Assembly: GCA_963788115.1 (NCBI GenBank)
Contig: CAWBFD010000004.1
Location: forward strand, 868,001-932,000
DNA: 64,000 nucleotides
Origin: CAWBFD01 sp963788115
GTDB taxonomy: Bacteria > Actinomycetota > Thermoleophilia > Solirubrobacterales > 70-9
Direction: 5' to 3'
A model generated the notes under the pieces. It searched no databases. It was not told the DNA's origin and was given only the letters and a program-made list of their open reading frames with translations. The number at the start of each line of letters is the position of its first letter. Position 1 is the first letter of the stretch. The translations under genes and the position numbers were made by a program. This document shows, one piece after another, positions 48,206 to 56,832 of this stretch.

Positions 48206-49603
48206 ATGAGCACCGTCTCGACCCCAGCGCAGACCGCACGTCAGGAGATGCCCGCCTTCCAGGGGCGATTGATCGGCCCGGGCGACGCCGACTACGAGGA
48301 GGCGCGCCAGGTCCACAACCGAATGATCGACAAGCGCCCGGCCCTGATCGCGCGCTGTGCCGATCCCGACGACGTCGCCGCGACGGTTCGCTTCGCCGCC
48401 GACCGCGGCATGCTCCTGGCGGTGCGGGGGGGCGGCCACAACGGCGCCGGACTCGGCACGTGTGACGACGGCGTCGTGATCGATCTCTCGCCGCTGAAGG
48501 AAATCGAGGTGGACCCCCAGGCTCGCACGGTGAGGGTTGGCGGCGGCTGCACCTGGGGCGAGGTCGACCGCGCCACCAACGAGCACGGTCTCGCCACCCC
48601 GAGCGGGATCATCTCGACGACCGGCGTGGGCGGGCTCACGCTCGGCGGCGGCTTGGGCCACCTGACCCGCAAGTGCGGCCTCACGATCGACAACCTGCTC
48701 GAAGCAGAGCTCGTGCTCGCGAGCGGCGAGCGCATCCGCGCGAGCGCCGACGAGAACCGCGACCTCTACTGGGCGATCCGCGGCGGCGGCGGGAACTTCG
48801 GTGTCGTCACCTCGTTCCTGTTCAGGCTGCACGACGTCGGCACGGTCATCGCCGGCCCGACGTTCTGGCCGGTGGAGGCGGCCGCCGAGGTCCTCTCGGC
48901 CTACCGCGAGTTCCTGCCCGCCGCTCCGCGCGAGCTGAACGGCTTCTTCGCCTTCGCCACGGTGCCGCCGGCGCCGCCCTTCCCTGAGGAGCTTCATATG
49001 CGGAAGGTCTCCGGCGTGGTCTGGTGCTACGTCGGCGGTGAGGAGGAGGCGGCCAAGGCGATGGCGCCCCTGCTCGACAACGTCTCGGAGCCGCTGATGC
49101 ACGGCGTCCAGGCGATGCCGCATCCCGCGCTCCAGAGCGCCTTCGACGAGCTCTACCCCCCAGGCGACCAGTGGTACTGGCGGGCCGACTTCGTCAAGGA
49201 GATCCCCGACGAGGCGGTCCAGGCCCACGCGCGGTTCGGGGCCGAGCTGCCGACCATGAAGTCGACCATGCACATGTATCCGATCGACGGCGCCGCCCAC
49301 GACGTCGCCTCATCCGACACGCCCTGGAGCTACCGCGATGCGCGTTGGGGCTCCGTGTTCGCGGGCGTCGATCCGGATCCCGCCAACGCCGACGAGATCA
49401 GCCGGTGGAGTGTCGACTACTTCGAGGCGTTGCACCCGTACTCGGCCGGCGGCGCGTACGTGAACATGATGATGGACGAGGGTCAGGAGCGGGTTCGCGC
49501 GAGCTACCGCGACAACTACGACCGCCTCGCGGAGATCAAGCGGGACCGCGATCCGGACAACCTGTTCCGCGTGAACCAGAACATCGAGCCGGCCGGCTCG
49601 TAA
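48206..49603 (+). CDS. FAD-linked oxidase, berberine-bridge-enzyme type
   Basis: A 465-residue flavoprotein of the VAO/PCMH family. The FAD domain shows the covalent flavin-type His in AVRGGGHNGAGLGTCDDGVVIDLS, then GLTLGGGLGHLTRKCGLTIDNLLEAELVLASG and YWAIRGGGGNFGVVTSFLFRLH. The C-terminal BBE element is RDPDNLFRVNQNIEP. The second Cys needed for bicovalent flavin may be Cys in KCGL. Such enzymes oxidise sugars, alkaloids or polyketides using O2. Substrate unknown; no pathway genes adjoin it. Confidence 0.93.
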   Translation: MSTVSTPAQTARQEMPAFQGRLIGPGDADYEEARQVHNRMIDKRPALIARCADPDDVAATVRFAADRGMLLAVRGGGHNGAGLGTCDDGVVIDLSPLKEIEVDPQARTVRVGGGCTWGEVDRATNEHGLATPSGIISTTGVGGLTLGGGLGHLTRKCGLTIDNLLEAELVLASGERIRASADENRDLYWAIRGGGGNFGVVTSFLFRLHDVGTVIAGPTFWPVEAAAEVLSAYREFLPAAPRELNGFFAFATVPPAPPFPEELHMRKVSGVVWCYVGGEEEAAKAMAPLLDNVSEPLMHGVQAMPHPALQSAFDELYPPGDQWYWRADFVKEIPDEAVQAHARFGAELPTMKSTMHMYPIDGAAHDVASSDTPWSYRDARWGSVFAGVDPDPANADEISRWSVDYFEALHPYSAGGAYVNMMMDEGQERVRASYRDNYDRLAEIKRDRDPDNLFRVNQNIEPAGS

Positions 49604-49609
49604 CCCGGG

Positions 49610-49660
49610 CGCCGAGTGTCGATTTAGTCCGGCTCAGGCCCACAAACTCGACACTCGGCG
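49610..49660. terminator. 13-bp perfect hairpin ending the flavin oxidase transcript
   Basis: CGCCGAGTGTCGA (49610-49622) and TCGACACTCGGCG (49648-49660) pair perfectly around a 25-nt loop. The hairpin starts seven bases after the oxidase stop and extends into the 3' end of the truncated methyltransferase frame on the other strand, so it can serve both directions. Confidence 0.75.
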
Positions 49661-49954
49661 GGATGGCGCGGTCCGCACCAGGGCGGCCCAGCGGCGGTCG
49701 TGCTCGAGCGAGTCGATCCGGCCACCCCGCTCGCGCAGCAGGCGGGCGATCACCACGGTGCTGATCCCCGAGCCGAGCTCGACGATCGCCCGCCGGCCCG
49801 CGAGGGCGATCTCGTTGCAGACCGTTGCCAGCGCGGCCGGCGCCAGCGCTCCCTCGGTCCACGGTAGATAGCCGCCCCGATCGAGCAGGGGACGCAGCAC
49901 CTGCCAGGCGTGCAGGTCGGCCTCGGTCCAGGGATGGGTGCGCTCGTCCTCCAC
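49634..49954 (-). pseudogene. 3'-truncated SAM methyltransferase
   Basis: The 106-residue frame begins like a class I methyltransferase: HPWTEADLHAWQVLRPLLDRGGYLPWTEGALAPAALATVCNEIA and motif I AIVELGSGISTVVIARLLRE, then the acidic-loop motif II RIDSLEHDRRW. After TAPSRR the match ends and the frame stops inside a terminator hairpin. About half of a typical 200-220 residue enzyme is missing, including motifs IV-VI, so it is probably non-functional. Confidence 0.6.
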
Positions 49955-50104
49955 GCCCGAATCAAACCGCGTGCGCCCGTCCGGTGCTCACGCGTTGCAA
50001 GTCCGCCTTCAGCGCAGGTAACGGCCCGCAACCCGGATAGGGGTTCCCGGCCGGGCGACGAAGCCCGTTCGCACCAATCGAGCCACCTCAGGAGGCCGGA
50101 CCGG

Positions 50105-50815
50105 ATGATGCGAGGGGATAAGCGAGGCGGGGACCAGATGCGGCGCGTGCTCGCGCTCGCGGCGGGCATGGCTGCGGCGAGCACGGGAGGAGCCGCGCTC
50201 ACCGCGCCGGCCGGCGCGGCCGTGCCGCACACGGTCCAGCCGGGCGAGACCGTGTGGGGAATCGCCACCGCCAACGGCCTCAGCGTGGACGCCGTCGCCG
50301 CGTTCAACGGCCTCTCGGACCCCAACCTGATCGTCGTCGGCTCGACGCTCGAGGTCCCAACGGCCGACGAGGCCGCGGCGGTGGCTCCGGCGGCGGGGAC
50401 CGGCACAGACCTCGTCGACTATGGCGGCGCCCCCGCGCCGGCGCCCGGCGAGACCGCGTGGCTCTCCCACATCCCGTCGCCCTACGGCGACCTCCACCTG
50501 GATCCCGCCGCAGCCGACTCCTGGAACGCGATGCGCGAGGAGTCGCTCGCCACGTTCGGCGTCGACCTCTACCCGGGCGGTCCGCTGTCCGCCTTCCGAA
50601 CCTACGCGCAGCAGGACTACCTCTACCAGCTCTACCTCTCGGGCCAGGGCGAGCCGGCCAACCCTCCGGGTTCCTCCACGCATGAGGTCGGGGTCGCCGT
50701 CGACGTCGCCGATCCGGTGATGCGCGACATCATCGACCAGATCGGACCCACATACGGCTGGTACGGAACGATCGAGACGGAGTGGTGGCACGTCGAGTAC
50801 CTCGGCGGCTGGTGA
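50105..50815 (+). CDS. Secreted LysM and VanY-type D,D-carboxypeptidase
   Basis: A 236-residue exported cell wall enzyme. After a signal peptide (about 12-39) a LysM domain (42-86: HTVQPGETVWGIATANGLSVDAVAAFNGLSDPNLIVVGSTLEVP) binds peptidoglycan. A C-terminal M15B peptidase domain follows: SAFRTYAQQ, the zinc motif SSTHEVGVAVDVADP (SxHxxGxAxD) and EWWHVEYLGGW supplying the last His. It trims D-Ala from peptidoglycan peptides. AGGAGG lies just before 50105; the in-frame ATG at 50138 is also possible. It is not obviously co-transcribed with the importer genes downstream. Confidence 0.92.
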   Translation: MMRGDKRGGDQMRRVLALAAGMAAASTGGAALTAPAGAAVPHTVQPGETVWGIATANGLSVDAVAAFNGLSDPNLIVVGSTLEVPTADEAAAVAPAAGTGTDLVDYGGAPAPAPGETAWLSHIPSPYGDLHLDPAAADSWNAMREESLATFGVDLYPGGPLSAFRTYAQQDYLYQLYLSGQGEPANPPGSSTHEVGVAVDVADPVMRDIIDQIGPTYGWYGTIETEWWHVEYLGGW

Positions 50816-50848
50816 GCTGCCCCCGCCTGTAGCATCGCCGTACGGCGA

Positions 50849-52045
50849 GTGATCCCAGAGGCGGCGACACGCGCGAGCGACGACGGTGCTGCCGAAGCGC
50901 CCTCGGTCCTTTTCGAGCGCGTGACCAAGCGCTATCCGGGTGCCGACCGCCCCGCCGTCGACGGCCTCGACCTCGAGGTCGGCGCCGGCGAGATCTGCGT
51001 CCTCGTGGGCCCCTCGGGGTCGGGCAAGACGACCGCGATGCGGATGGTCAACCGCATGGTCGAGATCACCGACGGCGAGATCCTGATCGGCGACACCTCC
51101 GTACGCGAGCGGTCGCCGGCCCGGCTCCGGCGCGAAATCGGCTACGTGATCCAGGAGATCGGCCTCTTCCCTCACCGCACGGTGGCCGCCAACGTGGCCA
51201 CGGTCCCGCAGCTCCTGGGCTGGGACCGCGAGCGGACCGAGGCGCGCGTGGGCGAGCTGCTGGCGCTGGTGCAGCTCGAGCCTGGGCTCGCCGAGCGGTT
51301 CCCGGCGCAGCTGTCGGGCGGCCAGCAACAGCGGGTCGGGGTCGCCAGGGCGCTCGCGGCAAACCCCGGCGTCATGCTGATGGACGAGCCGTTCGGCGCC
51401 GTCGACCCGATCAACCGCGAGAAGCTCCAGAACGAGTTCCTCCGCCTCCAGGCGGACATCCGCAAGACGATCCTGTTCGTCACCCACGACATCGACGAGG
51501 CGATCAAGATGGGGGATCGGATCGCAATCCTGCGTGAGGGCGGGCGGCTGGCCCAGTACGCGACCCCGGCCGAGCTCCTGATGGCTCCGGCCGACGATTT
51601 CGTCGAGGACTTCGTGGGGGCGGATCGGGCGCTCAAGCGGCTGGCGCTGATGCGCGTTGGAGACATCGACCTGTGGCAGGCGCCGCTGGGCTTCGTGGGC
51701 CAGTCGACCGCCGAGGTGCGGGCGAAGCTCGATGGGGCCGAGGTCCCGTATGTCCTGGTACTCGACGGAGAGCGCCGGCCGCTCGGCTGGCTGTCGGACG
51801 ACGACCTCGCCGGCGAGCTGGTCCCGTCCCGGCCAGATCACGCCCCCGACCCGATCGTCGACCGCGACGACGTGCTGCGGGACGCCCTTTCGGACCTGCT
51901 CCAGGCTGAGACCCGCTACGCGCCAGTGGTCGACGGCCAGGGCCGGCTGGCAGGCGTGCTCTCGGTTGAGATCGTGTCCGAGTTCCTGACCTCGGAGGAG
52001 GCGCTCGTGGAGGAGCACGGGGCGGCGGAGCGGGCCGCCGGCTGA
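50849..52045 (+). CDS. OpuC-type osmolyte ABC importer, ATP-binding subunit
   Basis: A 398-residue ATPase with Walker A GPSGSGKTT (54-62), signature LSGGQQQRVGVARAL, Walker B VMLMDEPFGAVDP and H-loop LFVTHDIDEAIKMGD. Residues about 250-385 form a tandem CBS-type module (LDGERRPLGWLSDDDL, YAPVVDGQGRLAGVLSVEIVSEFL), which in OpuA/OpuC proteins senses ionic strength or c-di-AMP to gate transport. It starts with GTG and overlaps the permease start (TGATG). It powers uptake of glycine betaine, choline or similar solutes. Confidence 0.94.
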   Translation: MIPEAATRASDDGAAEAPSVLFERVTKRYPGADRPAVDGLDLEVGAGEICVLVGPSGSGKTTAMRMVNRMVEITDGEILIGDTSVRERSPARLRREIGYVIQEIGLFPHRTVAANVATVPQLLGWDRERTEARVGELLALVQLEPGLAERFPAQLSGGQQQRVGVARALAANPGVMLMDEPFGAVDPINREKLQNEFLRLQADIRKTILFVTHDIDEAIKMGDRIAILREGGRLAQYATPAELLMAPADDFVEDFVGADRALKRLALMRVGDIDLWQAPLGFVGQSTAEVRAKLDGAEVPYVLVLDGERRPLGWLSDDDLAGELVPSRPDHAPDPIVDRDDVLRDALSDLLQAETRYAPVVDGQGRLAGVLSVEIVSEFLTSEEALVEEHGAAERAAG

Positions 52046-52782
52046 TGATCGCCCTCGCGCAATTGGTCCCGCTCGCACAGAATCAGCTGGGCGAGGATTT
52101 CTTCCGGGAGCGTTCCGAGCCCAACTGCGTACAGGAGAACGGCGCCTTCTGCCTCGGCTGGGCGGTCGACAACATCGACCGCTGGCTGACTCCCACGCTG
52201 CAGCATCTGATGCTCGTGTCGGTCTCGGTTGTCCTCGGGTTCGTGATCGCCTTCGGGTTGGCGCTCCTGGCCCATCGCCGCGGCTGGCTGGTCCCGACCT
52301 TCACCGGGATCACCGGCATCCTCTACACGATCCCGAGCCTCGCGTTCTTCTCGGTGCTACTGCCCCTGACCGGGCGCGGTACCGACACCGCGATCATCGC
52401 CCTCACCGCCTACACGCTCCAGATCATCTTCCGCAACATCATCATCGGGCTGGCCAACGTGCCCGAGTCGGCCAAGGATGCGGGCCGCGGGATGGGGATG
52501 TCGGGGCGGCACCTTCTCTGGCGCGTCGAGGTTCCGCTAGCTCTGCCGGAGATCATCGGCGGGCTGCGCATCGCCACCGTCTCCACGGTGGCCATCGCAA
52601 CGCTCGCCGTGTTCGCCGGCGCCGGAGGGCTCGGAACGGAGATCTATCCGGAGGGCCTCACCTTCAAGACCGGGATCATCGTCACCGGCGGGATCGCGAT
52701 CCTGATGGCGATCGGGTTCGACGTCGTCTGGCTTACGGCGCAGCGGTATCTGGCCCCCTGGCGGAGGGTACGGCCGGCGTGA
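52045..52782 (+). CDS. OpuC-type osmolyte importer permease 1
   Basis: A 245-residue permease with about five helices and the ABC importer EAA loop ESAKDAGRGMGMSGRHLLWRVEVPLALPEIIGGLR. The segment LYTIPSLAFFSVLLPLTGRGTDTAIIALTAYTLQIIFRNIIIGL is characteristic of the OpuCB/ProW-like family. The unusual N-terminus has two Cys (EPNCVQENGAFCLGW) before the first helix, probably outside and possibly disulfide-bonded. Its ATG overlaps the ATPase stop by one base, and its stop overlaps the next permease. Confidence 0.93.
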   Translation: MIALAQLVPLAQNQLGEDFFRERSEPNCVQENGAFCLGWAVDNIDRWLTPTLQHLMLVSVSVVLGFVIAFGLALLAHRRGWLVPTFTGITGILYTIPSLAFFSVLLPLTGRGTDTAIIALTAYTLQIIFRNIIIGLANVPESAKDAGRGMGMSGRHLLWRVEVPLALPEIIGGLRIATVSTVAIATLAVFAGAGGLGTEIYPEGLTFKTGIIVTGGIAILMAIGFDVVWLTAQRYLAPWRRVRPA

Positions 52783-53519
52783 CCGGGGCCTTCCACATCA
52801 TTCCGGTCGCCGACCTGTTCAGTTCGATCTCCGGGGCGATCGACTTCATCCTCCATCCACGCGAGGCGCAGGTGGGCGGGACGGAGGTCGGTGGTCCCTC
52901 CGAGGTGCTGGACGCGTTGGCCGAGCACCTGAAGGTGAGCGGCCTGGCGATGGCGATGGCGCTGGTGGTCGCGCTGCCCGTTGGCCTCGTCCTCGGCCAC
53001 CGCGGTGCGGGCGAGGTGCTTGCGGTCGCGATCGGAAACGCGGGCAGGGCGCTGCCGGAGCTGGTCCTGATCGCCGCGCTGATTGCCTTCGTCGGTGTGG
53101 GGCTGGTGAATGTTGCGATCGCGCTCGCGATCGTCGGGGTGCCGCCGATTCTCACCAACGCCTTCATCGGCGTCACGCAGGTGGATCGCTCCAGCGTCGA
53201 GGCGGCGCGCGGGATGGGGATGTCAGGCGCCCAGGTGCTGGTGCGCGTCGAGCTGCCGCTCGCGGTGCCGACGATCATGAGCGGCGTCCGCACCGCGGCG
53301 CTGAACATCATCGCGACCGCAACGATCGCCCCCCTTGCCGGGGTTGTGACCCTCGGCGACTTCATCATCGCCCGCAACGTCTTCGGCGACGACGGCGTGC
53401 TCGCTGGCGCAATTCTGGTAGCGCTGCTGGCACTGATCGTGGAGTTCCTGCTTGCGCTCTTGCAGCGCGTTCTGACCCCGCGCGGCCTGAAGGTGCAGAG
53501 CGTCCCCGCGTCGGCGTAG
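52779..53519 (+). CDS. OpuC-type osmolyte importer permease 2
   Basis: A 246-residue permease and partner of the preceding one: EAA loop QVDRSSVEAARGMGMSGAQVLVRVELPLAVPTIMSGVR and the same helix layout (LPVGLVLGHRGAGEVLAVAIGNAGRALPELVLIAALIAFVG). It starts with GTG at 52779, overlapping the stop of permease 1 by four bases. The two permeases form the heterodimeric channel of the OpuC-type importer, with the lipoprotein encoded 58 bases downstream delivering substrate. Confidence 0.93.
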   Translation: MTGAFHIIPVADLFSSISGAIDFILHPREAQVGGTEVGGPSEVLDALAEHLKVSGLAMAMALVVALPVGLVLGHRGAGEVLAVAIGNAGRALPELVLIAALIAFVGVGLVNVAIALAIVGVPPILTNAFIGVTQVDRSSVEAARGMGMSGAQVLVRVELPLAVPTIMSGVRTAALNIIATATIAPLAGVVTLGDFIIARNVFGDDGVLAGAILVALLALIVEFLLALLQRVLTPRGLKVQSVPASA

Positions 53520-53529
53520 CATCTTCGCC

Positions 53530-53557
53530 TTGACCCGCTACCCGCGGGAGATTTAGA
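53530..53557 (+). promoter_or_regulatory. Possible internal promoter for the osmolyte-binding protein
   Basis: TTGACC (53530-53535) and TTTAGA (53552-53557) are spaced by 16 bases in the 58-bp gap between permease 2 and the binding-protein gene. The palindrome CCCGCGGG (53541-53548) sits in the spacer. Extra transcription of the binding-protein gene would fit the need for excess of this subunit. Confidence 0.35.
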
Positions 53558-53577
53558 GAGCGAGAGAAGGGATCACA

Positions 53578-54558
53578 ATGAACACCGACTCGCGGCTCCG
53601 CGCCCTGTTCGCGCTCGTGGCGGCGGCCCTCCTAGCCGTGGGTGTCGCTGCCTGTGGGGGGGACGACGATGACGACGAGGGGGACGAGGGAGAGACCTCG
53701 TCGGCGCTGATCGAGGAGAACCCGGACAACAATGGCGTCCAGATCACCGTCGGCTCGAAGAACTTCACTGAGGTGTTCATCCTCGGCGAGATCTACGCGC
53801 AGGCGCTCGAGGCTGCCGGTTATGACGTCTCCAAGGACCTCAACCTCGGCTCGGAGGTGATTCAGCAGAAGGCGCTCCTGGCCGCAGAGGTGGACGCAGC
53901 CCCGGAATACACGTCGACGGCCCTGACCTCGCTCTTTGGGTTCGACGCCGATCAGGTGCCGGCGGATGCGCAGGCAGCGTACGAGAAGGCCAAGGCCGAG
54001 TACGCGAAGGAGGGGCTCGTGGCCTTCCCGCCGACGCCCTTCGCGGACTCGAACGCAGTCGGGACCCTTACCTCTACCGCGAACGACCTCGGACTCGAGA
54101 CAATCTCCGATCTCGAGGGTCAGTCCGAGGACCTGACATTGGACGGCTCTCCCGAGTGCCGCCAGCGGGTCGATTGCCTCGTCGGGCTGGAGGACGTCTA
54201 CGGGCTCACCTTCAAGAAGTTCACGCCGATCGACATCGCGCTGCGCTACGAGGTGCTCGACAAGGGCCAAGCCGACCTGTCGATCCTCTTCACCAGTGAC
54301 GCCCAGCTCTCAACCTCGAACGACTACACGATCCTCGAGGACGACAAGGGGGTGTTCCCCGCCGGCAACGTGCTCTTCGTCGCCACCCAGGACACCGTCG
54401 ACGAGGCTGGCCCGGATCTCCAGGAGACGGTCGAGAAGGTGCAGGGGAATCTGACGCTCGAGGTGATGCGGGAGCTGAACGCCCGCGTGGACATCGATCG
54501 GGAAGAGCCGGCGGACGTCGCTGAGGACTACCTGCGCGAGTCGGGCTACATCGACTAG
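53578..54558 (+). CDS. OpuC-type osmolyte-binding lipoprotein
   Basis: A 326-residue solute-binding lipoprotein of the OpuAC/OsmX family. The lipobox is VAAC with Cys26, followed by GGDDDDDEGDEGE. The body begins ITVGSKNFTEVFILGEIYAQALEAAGYDV, the classical opening of this family, and contains APEYTSTALTSLFG, DLSILFTSDAQLSTSNDYTILEDDKGVFPAGNVLFVA. It binds quaternary ammonium osmolytes (betaine, choline or carnitine) and delivers them to the permeases encoded just upstream. GAGAAGGGATC precedes the ATG. Confidence 0.94.
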   Translation: MNTDSRLRALFALVAAALLAVGVAACGGDDDDDEGDEGETSSALIEENPDNNGVQITVGSKNFTEVFILGEIYAQALEAAGYDVSKDLNLGSEVIQQKALLAAEVDAAPEYTSTALTSLFGFDADQVPADAQAAYEKAKAEYAKEGLVAFPPTPFADSNAVGTLTSTANDLGLETISDLEGQSEDLTLDGSPECRQRVDCLVGLEDVYGLTFKKFTPIDIALRYEVLDKGQADLSILFTSDAQLSTSNDYTILEDDKGVFPAGNVLFVATQDTVDEAGPDLQETVEKVQGNLTLEVMRELNARVDIDREEPADVAEDYLRESGYID

Positions 54559-54594
54559 CGCCCGGCGAGACCCCCGGCCCCGTCCCGCCCTCGC

Positions 54595-56823
54595 TCAGGC
54601 CCGCTCGACGGTGACCCGCGCGTTGTAGTCGGGGATTCCCGCCTCGGGCGAGCGCACGTCACCCGCCACCAGCCCGGACCCCTCGGGCCAGTGCACCTGG
54701 AGGTTGCCGGGAGCGATCGGGGCGAGATGGACGCGGCCGCGCAGCTCGCCGTGCTCGTTTCGCAGCAGCACGGCGTCTCCCTGGCCCAGGCCGAGACGCT
54801 CGGCGTCGACCCGGTTGATCAGGACGGCCTCGCGAGCCGCGCCGGTGAGCGCGTCCCGCTCGGCCTGGACCATGCTGTTGAACTGCTTCCCGCGGCGGGT
54901 CGAGACCGCGAACGCGCCGTCGCGGGCGACCGGGTCGGGGATCGGCACCGGGGCGAACCGGGCCCTGCCGTCGTCGGTGTCGAAGTGCCCGCCCTCGCAC
55001 AGGCGGCGCCCCCCGTACTGGACCGAGTCGCCGCCTTCGCGCAGCCGCTCGATCCCCTCGTATGCCGGCACCACGCGGGCGATCTCCGCGCGGATGTCGG
55101 GGGTCCCCGCGAACCGCAGTCGCTCCGCCAGCTCCGGGCGGGCGCGGCTCGCCAACTCCATCATCACCTCCCACTCGGGCCGCGCCTCGCCGATCCGCGG
55201 GCCGGGGATCTCCGGGCTGAGGACGATCCGGCGCTCGGTGGTCGTCTCGGTCACCCCGCCGGGGACCTCGTATCGGGTTGCCGCCGGCAGCAGCAGGACC
55301 TCCTCGGCAGGGTCGACCAGCATCTGGCTGGAGGCGACGATGTCCATGTGAACGCGAAGCGGAACCCGCGCCAGCGACTCGCGCACGCGGTCGGGCTCGG
55401 GAAGCACCTCGAGGAAGTTGCCGCCGATTGCGAACAGCGCGTCGAGGTCACCGCGCCCCGCGGCGTCGACCATCTCGGGGGCGGTCATCCCCGGCTCGGC
55501 CGGGACGTCGAAGCCCCAGAGCTCGCTGAGCCGCGCGGCTCCCGCCTCGTCCACGGCCGCGCCGCCGGGGAACGCGGTCGCGTAGCAGCCCATCTCGGCC
55601 CCGCCCTGGACCCCCGAGTGGCCGCGGATCGGCATCAGGCCGGTGCCCTCGCGGCCGACGAACCCGCGCGCCAGCGCCAGGTTGACGATCGCACGCACGT
55701 TGTCCTCACCCGTTTCGTGCTGGGTCACGCCCATGCTCCAGACGAACACCCCCCGTTCGGCCGCAGCGACCATCCGGGCGAGCTCGAGCATCTCCTCCCG
55801 TGAGCTTCCCGACAGCGCCTCGAGTCGCTCCCAGGGGCCCTCCTCGACGATCGCACGGAGCTCGTCGAAGCCATTGGTGTGGTCGCGGACGAAGCTCTCG
55901 TTGACCCATCCCCGCTCGATCAGGTGTCTCAGCACGCCGGCGAGGAAGCCGATGTCGCCACCGACGTTGATCTGGAAGAAGCGGTCGGCGATCTTGGTCC
56001 CGAACAGGGCGCTCTCGACGCTCGAGGGCACCCAGTAGCGCTCCATCCCGGGCTCGCGGTAGGGATTGACCACGGCCACCTTCGTCCCCGCCTTCTTCGC
56101 CAGGTGGAGGTACTTGGTCGTCACCGGCTGGTTGTTGGCGACGTTCGAGCCGATGAACAGGATCAGGTCGGTGCCGATCCAGTCGGCGTAGGAGCACGTG
56201 GACGCGGCCACGCCCAGCCCCTGCTTGAGCGCATAGGTCGAGGGCGAGTGACAGACACGCGCCGCATTGTCGATCGAGTTCGTCCCCAGCGCGCGCGCGG
56301 CCTTCTGCGCCGCGTAGTACCCCTCGTTCGCCATCCCGCGGCTGGTCAAGTAGAACCCGACGCGGTCCGGCGCCGCCCGAACGATCCGACTCGCCGCGAT
56401 CCCCATCGCCTCGTCCCAGGAGATGCGGCGGAAGCCGGACTCGCCGCGGCGGCGGCGCATCGGGTACGGCAGGCGCCCGAGGGCGCGAAGCTCCGCGCTC
56501 GAGCGCCGCTCGAGGGCCGAGACGTCCTCGAGCACCGCAGGGTCCATCGCCGGCATCGTGTTCAGCCGCAGGAGCCGCAGGCGCACGTTGCAGACGTGCA
56601 CGCCGTCGATGGTCCAGTCGCGGAGCCCGCGGGTCCCCAGCGCGCAGCCGTCGCAGACGCCCTCGGAGAGGATCCGCCAGGCGTATCCGGCCCGATCGCG
56701 GTTCTCCCACGCCGCGCGGAAGACCTCGCCGTAGTTGTTGGGCCGCTGCTCGCCGATCCCGAGCGGCCTCCAGCTCGCCCAGTTGGACGGCGTCGGCCTG
56801 CGCTTCGGCTTCCTCAATCCCAC
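54595..56823 (-). CDS. FdhF/YdeP-family molybdopterin oxidoreductase
   Basis: A 742-residue enzyme of the YdeP branch. The N-terminal Cys set (Cys57 and Cys60 in EGVCDGCALGT, Cys78 in HVCNVRLRLLRLN) would bind an iron-sulfur cluster. The molybdopterin domains follow: VGFYLTSRGMANEGYYAAQKAARALGTNSIDNAARVCHSPSTYALKQGLG, LILFIGSNVANNQPVTTKYL, VNPYREPGMERYW, and a C-terminal domain with FNSMVQAERDALTG and VLINRVDAERLGLGQGDAVLL. The reaction of this family is not settled; formate-dehydrogenase-like or acid-resistance roles are proposed. It is divergent from fdhD, nine bases from its start. Confidence 0.9.
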   Translation of the reverse strand: MGLRKPKRRPTPSNWASWRPLGIGEQRPNNYGEVFRAAWENRDRAGYAWRILSEGVCDGCALGTRGLRDWTIDGVHVCNVRLRLLRLNTMPAMDPAVLEDVSALERRSSAELRALGRLPYPMRRRRGESGFRRISWDEAMGIAASRIVRAAPDRVGFYLTSRGMANEGYYAAQKAARALGTNSIDNAARVCHSPSTYALKQGLGVAASTCSYADWIGTDLILFIGSNVANNQPVTTKYLHLAKKAGTKVAVVNPYREPGMERYWVPSSVESALFGTKIADRFFQINVGGDIGFLAGVLRHLIERGWVNESFVRDHTNGFDELRAIVEEGPWERLEALSGSSREEMLELARMVAAAERGVFVWSMGVTQHETGEDNVRAIVNLALARGFVGREGTGLMPIRGHSGVQGGAEMGCYATAFPGGAAVDEAGAARLSELWGFDVPAEPGMTAPEMVDAAGRGDLDALFAIGGNFLEVLPEPDRVRESLARVPLRVHMDIVASSQMLVDPAEEVLLLPAATRYEVPGGVTETTTERRIVLSPEIPGPRIGEARPEWEVMMELASRARPELAERLRFAGTPDIRAEIARVVPAYEGIERLREGGDSVQYGGRRLCEGGHFDTDDGRARFAPVPIPDPVARDGAFAVSTRRGKQFNSMVQAERDALTGAAREAVLINRVDAERLGLGQGDAVLLRNEHGELRGRVHLAPIAPGNLQVHWPEGSGLVAGDVRSPEAGIPDYNARVTVERA

Positions 56824-56832
56824 TCCGCGACA

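Noticed and set aside
49955..50104. c-di-AMP (ydaO-type) riboswitch before the LysM-VanY gene
   Set aside because: The position before a cell wall hydrolase fits, and hairpins such as AACCC-GGATA-GGGGTT are present, but the conserved core segments that I remember (such as the GCUAACC element) are not found.
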